Shown: positions 1 through 6,755 of the stretch, in pieces
How the letters are laid out: every line of letters begins with the position of its first letter
How positions within the stretch are numbered: position 1 is the first letter of the stretch
NCBI RefSeq assembly: GCF_009372215.1
Contig: NZ_LWRV01000034.1
Span: 1 to 61,636, forward strand
Direction: 5' to 3'
Source: Acinetobacter portensis
Lineage (GTDB): Bacteria > Pseudomonadota > Gammaproteobacteria > Pseudomonadales > Moraxellaceae
Length of the DNA: 61,636 nucleotides
Position numbers and translations under genes: made by a program
The notes under the pieces: model-generated
The model's input: the letters and a program-made list of their open reading frames with translations, nothing else
The model's database searches: none
Told to the model about the DNA's origin: nothing

Positions 1-81
1 ATTTATGACGGAAGTCTATTGAATAGATAAATATAAACTTCTAATGTGAGGCTCATAATATAAATAAAGATTAGTGAAATA

Positions 82-426
82 ATGAAAAAAATCATTCAAG
101 GTATATTCATCATTGCTTGTATGTTTACAGTTAAATCATATGCAGCAAGTTTTGATTGCTCACGTGCAACTACCCAGACAGAACATACAATTTGTGAGAA
201 CTTAGATGTAAATGATGCAGATGTCCGCATGGCAACATCTTATAAAATTGTAAATAAGTTAATGCCAATGGGAACTCGGTCTGCTATTCGAGATGAGCAA
301 GTCAAATGGTTAGCAATGCGTGATCGTTGTGGTACAGGGGTTTCTTGTTTGAAAGAAGTTTATAAAATGCGTCAACAGCAACTCGATATATATTTGCAGC
401 GTGTTTATAAACAGGGACCTTTCTAA
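82..426 (+). CDS. LprI-like (DUF1311) secreted protein
   Basis: Small exported protein of 114 residues. Residues 1-21 form a typical signal peptide (KK, a hydrophobic stretch, then SYAA before SFDC). The mature part carries Cys26 and Cys38 and a spacing of Cys and charged residues like the lysozyme-inhibitor LprI N-terminal family (DUF1311), with a second Cys pair in the DRCGTGVSC segment. A periplasmic location is inferred. The family is often annotated as lysozyme inhibitor, but that role is not proven for this protein. It stands alone before htpG on the same strand, 90 bases upstream. No strong ribosome binding site is visible before the ATG. Confidence 0.6.
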   Translation: MKKIIQGIFIIACMFTVKSYAASFDCSRATTQTEHTICENLDVNDADVRMATSYKIVNKLMPMGTRSAIRDEQVKWLAMRDRCGTGVSCLKEVYKMRQQQLDIYLQRVYKQGPF

Positions 427-446
427 ATTTTTTTTAAAAACGACTA

Positions 447-474
447 TTGAAAAATGTTGATCTTGCTCCAATTC
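447..474 (+). promoter_or_regulatory. Candidate heat-shock (RpoH/sigma-32) promoter of htpG
   Basis: TTGAAA at 447-452 is followed after 13 bases by CTCCAATTC at 466-474. This resembles the sigma-32 consensus CTTGAAA-N13-15-CCCCAT. It lies about 40 bases upstream of the htpG start codon, where a promoter is expected. The match is by eye and imperfect. Confidence 0.45.
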
Positions 475-516
475 ATTATGTATCTCAAACAATGTAATGA
501 ATTTAAGGAGTAATGA

Positions 517-2436
517 ATGAGCGAGCAAAGCGCACAAAAACATAGTTTCCAAGCTGAAGTAGCACAGCTATTACATTTAGTGACGCATTCTCTATATTCA
601 AACCCAGAAATTTTTCTACGTGAATTGATTTCGAATGCATCAGATGCGTGTGATAAGTTGCGTTTCGAAGGGATTAATCATCCTGAATATTATGAAAATG
701 ACCCAGAACTACACGTTCGTGTCATTCTAGATAAAGACAATAAAACCATTACAATTTCTGATAACGGAATTGGTTTAACTCAACAAGAAGCGATTGATAA
801 CTTAGGTACAATTGCAAAATCAGGTACTAAAGACTTTATGTCTAAATTATCTGGTGATCAAAAATCAGATGCGCAATTAATTGGTCAATTTGGTGTAGGC
901 TTCTATTCTGGCTTTATTGTTGCCGAAAAAATTACTGTTGAATCACGTCGTGCAGGTACAGCTACAAATGAAGCTGTTCGTTGGGTTAGTGGTGGTACAG
1001 GCGATTTTGAAGTTGAACAAATTGAAAAAGAAAGCCGTGGTACAGACATCATTCTACATTTACGTGATGATGCTTTAGATTATTTAGAAGCATATAAAGT
1101 TAAACAAATCATTAATAAATATTCTGACCACATTAGCTTGCCAATTGAAATGCAAAAAGAAGTTTGGCAACAAGAAGAGGTTGCTGAAGGTGAAGAACCT
1201 AAAGGCGGTCAATATGTTAAGACTGATGAGTGGGAAGCAATTAACTCGGCAAGTGCACTGTGGACGCGTAATAAGTCAGAAATTACAGAAGAGCAATACA
1301 CAGAGTTTTATAAGAACTTAAGCCATGACTTTGAAGCACCACTTGCATGGGCGCATAACCGTGTTGAAGGCAGCACAGAATATACACAACTGCTTTATAT
1401 TCCAAGCAAAGCACCGAGTAATATTTTCACACGTGAAGCAAAACCAGGTCTTAAGCTTTATGTGAAACGTGTATTTATTATGGATGAAGCGGAAAATCTC
1501 ATTCCAAACTACTTACGCTTTGTACAAGGTGTTGTTGATAGTGCAGATTTACCGCTAAATGTAAGCCGTGAATTACTTCAAGAAAGCCGTGATGTTAAAA
1601 CTATTCGAGAAGGTAACACACGTCGTATTTTGACTGTGTTAGATGGTTTAGCTAAGTCTGAAGATGAAAAAGACCAAGAGAAATTTAAAACATTCTACGC
1701 AGAATTTGGCTCTGTGTTAAAAGAAGGCTTGGGTCAAGATACAACGAACCATGAGCGTATTTTAAAACTTCTACGTTTTGCAACATCTACCAATGATGAT
1801 GTTTCAACATCTTTGGCAGATTACAAAGCACGTATGAAAGAAGGGCAAAATGCAATTTATTACGTGACTGCCGATAGCCTAAATGCTGCGAAAAACTCAC
1901 CACAACTTGAATTGTTCAAGAAAAAAGGCATTGAAGTATTGTTAATGTCTGAACGTGTAGATGAATGGGCAATGGAATTTGTTCATGAGTTTGATGGTAC
2001 ACCAATGCAAAACGTGGCAAAGGGTGCGGTTGATTTAGGCGATCTTCAAGATGCAGAAGAGAAAAAAGCATTAGAGGAAGCAACGGAGCAATTTAAACCT
2101 GTTGTTGAAAAGTTATCTTCTGCATTGAATAAGAAGACCAAAGAAGTACGCGTAACGACGCGTCTAGTCGATTCTCCTGCATGTTTAGTGACAAGTGATG
2201 GTGATTTATCTCCACAACTATTACGCATGTTAAAACAAGCAGGACAGCCTGTTCCTGAAATTAAGCCAATTTTGGAAATTAACCCTGAACATCCATTGGT
2301 GAAAAAATTAGAAAACTCAGAGCAGTTTGATGATTTAGCCAATGTAATTTTTGATCAGGCACTTATTGCTGAAGGCGGTTTACCTGATGATCCTGCTGAA
2401 TACATTAAGCGTATCAATAGTCTTTTATTGAAGTAA
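517..2436 (+). CDS. htpG: Molecular chaperone HtpG (bacterial Hsp90)
   Basis: ATP-dependent dimeric cytosolic chaperone of 639 residues, the normal length for HtpG. The GHKL ATPase motifs are intact: ELISNASDA at 36-44, DNGIGL at 82-87 and the lid glycines GQFGVGF at 123-129. The middle domain includes the LNVSRELLQ stretch with the conserved catalytic-loop Arg. The start is supported by AAGGAG at 505-510, six bases before the ATG. A strong hairpin terminator follows, so the gene is probably monocistronic. The upstream sequence resembles a sigma-32 promoter, as expected for a heat-shock gene. Confidence 0.98.
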   Translation: MSEQSAQKHSFQAEVAQLLHLVTHSLYSNPEIFLRELISNASDACDKLRFEGINHPEYYENDPELHVRVILDKDNKTITISDNGIGLTQQEAIDNLGTIAKSGTKDFMSKLSGDQKSDAQLIGQFGVGFYSGFIVAEKITVESRRAGTATNEAVRWVSGGTGDFEVEQIEKESRGTDIILHLRDDALDYLEAYKVKQIINKYSDHISLPIEMQKEVWQQEEVAEGEEPKGGQYVKTDEWEAINSASALWTRNKSEITEEQYTEFYKNLSHDFEAPLAWAHNRVEGSTEYTQLLYIPSKAPSNIFTREAKPGLKLYVKRVFIMDEAENLIPNYLRFVQGVVDSADLPLNVSRELLQESRDVKTIREGNTRRILTVLDGLAKSEDEKDQEKFKTFYAEFGSVLKEGLGQDTTNHERILKLLRFATSTNDDVSTSLADYKARMKEGQNAIYYVTADSLNAAKNSPQLELFKKKGIEVLLMSERVDEWAMEFVHEFDGTPMQNVAKGAVDLGDLQDAEEKKALEEATEQFKPVVEKLSSALNKKTKEVRVTTRLVDSPACLVTSDGDLSPQLLRMLKQAGQPVPEIKPILEINPEHPLVKKLENSEQFDDLANVIFDQALIAEGGLPDDPAEYIKRINSLLLK

Positions 2437-2451
2437 TTGTTCAGTGATAGA

Positions 2452-2475
2452 AAGCCTCCTTCGGGAGGTTTTTTA
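2452..2475 (+). terminator. Intrinsic terminator after htpG
   Basis: AAGCCTCC-TTCG-GGAGGTTTTTT forms a stem with a UUCG-type tetraloop and a U tract, just after the htpG stop codon. Confidence 0.9.
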
Positions 2476-2633
2476 TTGTGCTTAAAACGGAATAAGTAGA
2501 AATAGATTGCTTATATCTTATTCAAATTTTCAATAAAAATGATAAGAAAATACGTCCATATATTAATCTGTAAATTAAATAAAAAGTCAATTATTAATCT
2601 ATAATAACGATGTTTAATTTTGGAGTTTAAATT

Positions 2634-2897
2634 ATGAAACTTTTTCTATCTCTCGTTGCTGTTGTAAGTATTTCTTTGGGTTCTATGCAAGTTGCTGTTG
2701 CAAATGTATCTGAAAAAACAGGTGTTCATAAATCGAATGTTTCTGTGGATAAAGCGTTAAGTCATGTGGAAATTAATCCATTTGTAGATCGTAAGCGTGC
2801 AGATAAAAATGAGCGTGCAAAAACTGAAGCAAAAATCACAGATAAAAAACGTTTTACTCGTGAAGGTCATGTTGTGAAATATAAATCAGTTGTATAG
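2634..2897 (+). CDS. Small exported hypothetical protein
   Basis: An 87-residue protein that I do not recognise. Residues 1-23 look like a Sec signal peptide (MKLF, then a hydrophobic run ending AVA before NVSEK). The mature part is short, highly charged and rich in Lys, Arg and Asp (DRKRADKNERAKTEAK), which suggests a disordered periplasmic protein. TTTTGGAG upstream of the ATG is a plausible ribosome binding site. The gene has its own intergenic region after the htpG terminator and ends at a bidirectional terminator shared with the opposing gene. Function is unknown. Confidence 0.6.
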   Translation: MKLFLSLVAVVSISLGSMQVAVANVSEKTGVHKSNVSVDKALSHVEINPFVDRKRADKNERAKTEAKITDKKRFTREGHVVKYKSVV

Positions 2898-2906
2898 CTG
2901 TTTTTA

Positions 2907-2935
2907 AAAAAGCCCATCTTCTTGATGGGCTTAAA
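2907..2935. terminator. Bidirectional terminator
   Basis: AGCCCATC at 2911-2918 pairs with GATGGGCT at 2924-2931, flanked by A and T runs. It serves the small exported protein gene (+) and the hypothetical gene ending at 2937 (-). Confidence 0.85.
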
Positions 2936-2936
2936 T

Positions 2937-4091
2937 TTATTTATTTTCTATACGTGCATTTAGAGCATTTAATAAATCTAAAGTGATAACAGGCTGCGTT
3001 AAAGATGCAATTGTTTCTTGAATAATTTGCCAGTTTAAGCCTTGTTGACGTGTAAGGGTGACGTAAGGATATGAAATTTCATGTTCATCCAACAGTAAGC
3101 GTTTTTTTCCACAAATTAAGCGAACTTTCCCGCGTTCTTCTAAGAAGATAACAGGCGTTTCAATTTGAGCTTCTGCTTCATCGAATAAAATAAACTTCCG
3201 ATTTGTCACCATGCTTTTTGGAATAAAAGGGAAGTAATTATCTTCCTGAAAAATGATTGAGGTTGATGACACATAGGCTTTAAAAAGAGCTTCATTCTGA
3301 GCAAGCGCATCTTTCAAATCTTGCCATTTTAAGGTACGAATTGCAGATAATTTTCGTGCTGAATTCGAGCAATAATCTGTGAGCAAGCGAATTGCTTCTA
3401 TTTCATTTTCCGCACCCATATAAATAATATATTGAGTGAAGCTTCCTGTATTTGTGGTTTCTTCTGCCATAAAAATAGGGCGATGAATGAGGTTTTCAAT
3501 ATCAGCTATATTCACAAGAATAATACTTGAAGAATTTGTTTGAACAGGCAAATGATAAATAGAGGGCTGAATATTGTTTAAAGTGACTGGCGTAACAGGA
3601 AAATCTACGCCATCTATAGAAATTTGATTAAGCTGAGTAAGGCTATGATTGCTTGCTAATATTTCTGTTAAAGCTTTGGTTTCTGTTGTTAATTCGGGAA
3701 AACTATCTTCAGATTTTTCTTGAATATGCTTTGTAATAGGTTGGGTAATTGTTAAAGAATCATCTAGCTCTAAAGTTTTAGATTGTTCTGAAATGTTACT
3801 TACTAAAGGAGATGGAACGGTTTTTACTGCGCTTTTCGGCGGATTTTTTATTTGATTCTGTACCGTTGTTGAGCCACGCTGAGTAAAATCGGAGCTAAGA
3901 ATTTTAATTTCATTTTCTACAAAATTTTGAGGAAGATATTTTTGAAAAATAGGTTCATCAAATCGAATGCAAATATCTTGTATACGCTTTTTTGTTTGAA
4001 CGGTTTCAAAAAGAGAAAGTGAACCATGTTCTAAACGAGCGATTAGATCATGTAGTTCTTGAATGAGTTTTACTTTATCAATATTGTTCAT
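2937..4091 (-). CDS. Hypothetical protein, weak ParB-fold-like C-terminal segment
   Basis: A 384-residue cytoplasmic-looking protein that I do not recognise. Residues 1-75 appear helical. Residues about 85-150 are Ser/Thr/Pro/Gln-rich and probably a linker. The C-terminal half looks folded and has no membrane segment. Near residues 315-345 the pattern ETPVIFLEERGKVRLICGKKRL followed by PYVTL recalls the ParB/sulfiredoxin-like arrangement (strand, GxxRL, strand), but the likeness is weak and could be chance. It is the second gene of a two-gene operon, 10 bases after the 61-residue gene. No function is assigned. Confidence 0.6.
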   Translation of the reverse strand: MNNIDKVKLIQELHDLIARLEHGSLSLFETVQTKKRIQDICIRFDEPIFQKYLPQNFVENEIKILSSDFTQRGSTTVQNQIKNPPKSAVKTVPSPLVSNISEQSKTLELDDSLTITQPITKHIQEKSEDSFPELTTETKALTEILASNHSLTQLNQISIDGVDFPVTPVTLNNIQPSIYHLPVQTNSSSIILVNIADIENLIHRPIFMAEETTNTGSFTQYIIYMGAENEIEAIRLLTDYCSNSARKLSAIRTLKWQDLKDALAQNEALFKAYVSSTSIIFQEDNYFPFIPKSMVTNRKFILFDEAEAQIETPVIFLEERGKVRLICGKKRLLLDEHEISYPYVTLTRQQGLNWQIIQETIASLTQPVITLDLLNALNARIENK

Positions 4092-4101
4092 TATATCTGG
4101 C

Positions 4102-4287
4102 TCAAAGGAGCTTATTTACCTTTTCTAAATAACGACCTAAAACAATATTCAATGCTAATTCAATCAGCTTATATTCTGAAGATTGTGGATTTTGATATTT
4201 CTCAGCCATTTCAATTAAATGTTGAATATTAATTGCTTGTGGTGGAATTTCATTTCGAATAAGCGCTTGTGAAATAGGTAAGTGCAT
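4102..4287 (-). CDS. Small hypothetical protein
   Basis: A 61-residue, mostly helical soluble protein that I do not recognise. It has no signal peptide or membrane segment. It lies 10 bases upstream of the 384-residue hypothetical on the same strand, so the two are probably co-transcribed, and the smaller protein may be a partner of the larger one (inference). The ORF is short, and the case for it being real rests mainly on this tight spacing and on codon use like that of its neighbours. Confidence 0.5.
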   Translation of the reverse strand: MHLPISQALIRNEIPPQAINIQHLIEMAEKYQNPQSSEYKLIELALNIVLGRYLEKVNKLL

Positions 4288-4417
4288 AATGAACTCGAAG
4301 GGTTAAACGTGATTTAAGTTCATGGTTATAGGAGAATTTTGATCTATGAACAATATATTGAATCGATGACTTAGAAGAGCATCTGCATGATAATCAATCA
4401 AGCGAAGAATGCAAAGA

Positions 4418-4446
4418 AAAAGCCATCTATTTAGATGGCTTTTTTA
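4418..4446. terminator. Terminator downstream of the frnE-like gene
   Basis: AGCCATCTA at 4421-4429 pairs with TAGATGGCT at 4432-4440, with A and T runs on the two sides. It lies downstream of the minus-strand DsbA-family gene ending at 4483. Confidence 0.8.
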
Positions 4447-4482
4447 TACAAATAAATTTATTTATTTGGAACTTCACACTGA

Positions 4483-5160
4483 TCATCTGCACACGTTGGT
4501 GCATCTTTCAGTATTCGCTTCTGTTGCAGCAGGCGCTTCTAAAGCTTTTTCCATGACTTGTTTAAATACGTCAGTTGGTTGTGCACCCGCTAAAGCAACG
4601 CGTTGATCGAATACAAAGAATGGAACACCTGTCACTTGTAGTTGATCACGTGCAACTTCTTCATCGAATTTTACAAAGTCTGCATATTCATCAGAATTCA
4701 ATAGGTCATCGACTTCTACAGGGTTTAAACCAATACGAGATGCAACGTCTTCTAAAGTTTCACGTTCACCAATAGGCAAACCTTGAGTCATATAGCTAAA
4801 GAAGAAAGCTTCTTTGGCTTCTGAACCTAAACCTTTGCTTTGAGCAAGGTGGATGATTCTGTGCGCATTAAAGGTATTACCTGAGTTTGCACCTTCCCAG
4901 TTAAAATCGATTCCTTCTTCTTTTGCCATAGCTGCAATATTGCGTTGCATTTCTTCAACTTCAGCAAGTGTACGACCATATTTTTGCGCTAAGCGTTCAG
5001 AGTTTGAAACTTCTTGGCGAATTGGTGCTTCTGGGTCTAATTGGTAACTGTGCCAATGTACTTCAAGTTCTACACCTGCTTCAGTTGCAGCTTTTTCTAA
5101 TCTTTTTTTGCCGATATAACAAAATGGGCAAACCACATCTGACCAAATATCTACGCGCAT
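4483..5160 (-). CDS. DsbA family oxidoreductase (FrnE-like)
   Basis: Thioredoxin-fold thiol oxidoreductase of about 225 residues with no signal peptide, so cytoplasmic, as in FrnE/2-hydroxychromene-2-carboxylate isomerase-like proteins. The active-site CPFC lies at residues 11-14 of the chosen start (MRVDIWSDV). The cis-Pro side appears as TGVPFFVF near the C-terminus. The chosen ATG at 5160 is preceded by AAGAGA at a suitable distance and matches where the family begins; an in-frame extension to 5208 is unlikely. The last residues contain a second Cys pair (RCTNVCR). FrnE homologues are linked to oxidative and metal stress tolerance. Confidence 0.88.
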   Translation of the reverse strand: MRVDIWSDVVCPFCYIGKKRLEKAATEAGVELEVHWHSYQLDPEAPIRQEVSNSERLAQKYGRTLAEVEEMQRNIAAMAKEEGIDFNWEGANSGNTFNAHRIIHLAQSKGLGSEAKEAFFFSYMTQGLPIGERETLEDVASRIGLNPVEVDDLLNSDEYADFVKFDEEVARDQLQVTGVPFFVFDQRVALAGAQPTDVFKQVMEKALEAPAATEANTERCTNVCR

Positions 5161-5402
5161 GAGCATTCTCTTATTCATTAATATTTTTAAAATGGGGATA
5201 CTTTGCATAAATTAAAGCATGAAATTCATAATTAGCTGTTAAATGTACAAAACATCATAAAAATTTAACGTATTTATGCGATAAATTCTAATTCTATAAA
5301 GCCTTTAAAAATAAAGTGTTGTTTCCGTTAAAGATTGCATTTTGTATAAAAAACATGCAATTATGAGGCTTAATTTGACTATACCTTTGTATAGGAGAAA
5401 AC

Positions 5403-6152
5403 ATGAAACGCGTGATATTGGTTGTTGCTGCGGTGACATTGAGTATTTTTGGATATTTGATTTATCAATATAAAGTTCAGCAAAATGAATTAGCACAACT
5501 AGAAGTTTATCAATCTGTTATACAAGATAAAGGTCAATTGATTTTTGAAGCTGCACAAAAGTGGCAAAAGCCAATTTCTGTAGATTTAAACACGCCAGAA
5601 TTAGAGGGCGATTATAAAATTATGGCAGATTTTGTACTAAATTTTATGGTGCAAAGTGCTGAAGCTCGAAATACTTATTTACGTGAATTAAAAGTGTTAA
5701 ATTGGCATAAATTTTTAGATGTAAATCGTTTAGAGCAAGACAAAAAGCATAAATATGAAGAAACGGAAATTATGTTTATTGCCGTAAAAGAGGTGATTAC
5801 ACGTTACCAAGAAAGTATGGCACGCCGTGATGAATTGGCATTAAAAGAGGCGAAACATTTAAAGGTGAATCAGCGTTTTCGTCGTTATTTAACCGAGTCT
5901 TTTAAAGAGGTGGTGAAGCAAAATAATGGGCAAGAGTTATTTGAACTTGAACAGCAAAGTTTTGCGAAAGCGCAGGCTTTATTCGCCATTTTAAAAGAGA
6001 GTAAGTGGCAAGCGAAGAACAATATGTTTATGTTTCAGGGTGATGATCACGTGAAACAGTTCAATCAAATTTATAAGGAAATGCTTGAGTTAGATAAGCA
6101 AATGAAGAAAGTAAGTCAAAAAAATCAGAAAGCGATAGAAGCGAATTTATAA
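5403..6152 (+). CDS. Membrane-anchored hypothetical protein
   Basis: A 249-residue protein that I do not recognise. One N-terminal membrane segment (about residues 4-22) is followed by a long, highly charged, helical and probably coiled-coil body facing the periplasm. This topology is inferred from the Lys/Arg before the hydrophobic run. No lipobox or enzymatic motif is seen. AGGAG six bases before the ATG gives a strong start. The body (residues 30-249) is rich in Lys, Glu and Gln. Function is unknown. Confidence 0.65.
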   Translation: MKRVILVVAAVTLSIFGYLIYQYKVQQNELAQLEVYQSVIQDKGQLIFEAAQKWQKPISVDLNTPELEGDYKIMADFVLNFMVQSAEARNTYLRELKVLNWHKFLDVNRLEQDKKHKYEETEIMFIAVKEVITRYQESMARRDELALKEAKHLKVNQRFRRYLTESFKEVVKQNNGQELFELEQQSFAKAQALFAILKESKWQAKNNMFMFQGDDHVKQFNQIYKEMLELDKQMKKVSQKNQKAIEANL

Positions 6153-6265
6153 ATTCTAGGAAATATATTTAGCAGATATGAAGCATATCTGTCATCAAAG
6201 ATTCAAAATATAGGCTTAGTCTATGTGTATCGAATAATTATTATAAAACTGATGGCAGGTATGAA

Positions 6266-6538
6266 ATGAAACACATATATGCAGTTCACGATATTAAGCA
6301 GTTATATTTAGAATTTTTAGAAAATAGGGCTTACCCAAAATTAGAGCGTTTAAGCAATTGGGGTAAAAACCGTTTTTTCTTTCATCGGTATTTTAATTTA
6401 GTTGAAGATTTGCACCATACAGAGCAGATTGTAATTGAGTTTAATCGTCGTGTTTATAGTTTAGATACGGGCGATGCCCCCGATTTTATGGATAAAGACC
6501 GTTATTTAGAATGGCTAACTGCAAAGTTAGTGGCTTAA
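6266..6538 (+). CDS. Small conserved-looking hypothetical protein
   Basis: A 90-residue soluble protein with no signal peptide, rich in aromatic residues and His (RFFFHRYFNL, EDLHHTEQ). I do not recognise it. GGCAGGT lies before the ATG. It has its own intergenic region and a strong terminator just downstream, which supports it being a real gene. Confidence 0.55.
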   Translation: MKHIYAVHDIKQLYLEFLENRAYPKLERLSNWGKNRFFFHRYFNLVEDLHHTEQIVIEFNRRVYSLDTGDAPDFMDKDRYLEWLTAKLVA

Positions 6539-6566
6539 ATTTGTGTTCTTATTTAAAAATTTGATT

Positions 6567-6596
6567 AAAAAAGGATGCGAATGCATCCTTTTTTTG
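6567..6596 (+). terminator. Intrinsic terminator
   Basis: AAGGATGC at 6571-6578 pairs with GCATCCTT at 6583-6590, followed by a run of T. It ends the 90-residue gene and insulates the HD-Hsp90 gene downstream. Confidence 0.88.
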
Positions 6597-6713
6597 TTTA
6601 CGTTGAACTTGATGTGTATTTGCTTGTTGGAATAGGTCGTTTAAGTGTGTAAATTTTTGGCTATATTTATACTAAAATTATATGGTTAACTGGCTTATAA
6701 AAGTCCTGATTAT

Positions 6714-6736
6714 TGCGTTAGTATAGGGTTAACGCA
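6714..6736. promoter_or_regulatory. Perfect inverted repeat (candidate operator) before the HD-Hsp90 gene
   Basis: TGCGTTA at 6714-6720 and TAACGCA at 6730-6736 are perfect reverse complements separated by 9 bases. The repeat ends about 20 bases before the ATG at 6756 and overlaps a possible -10 region (GTATAGGG). This layout fits a dimeric repressor site. No regulator gene is adjacent, and an RNA hairpin in the leader is an alternative. Confidence 0.4.
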
Positions 6737-6755
6737 TTAATAATATGAAAGCTAA

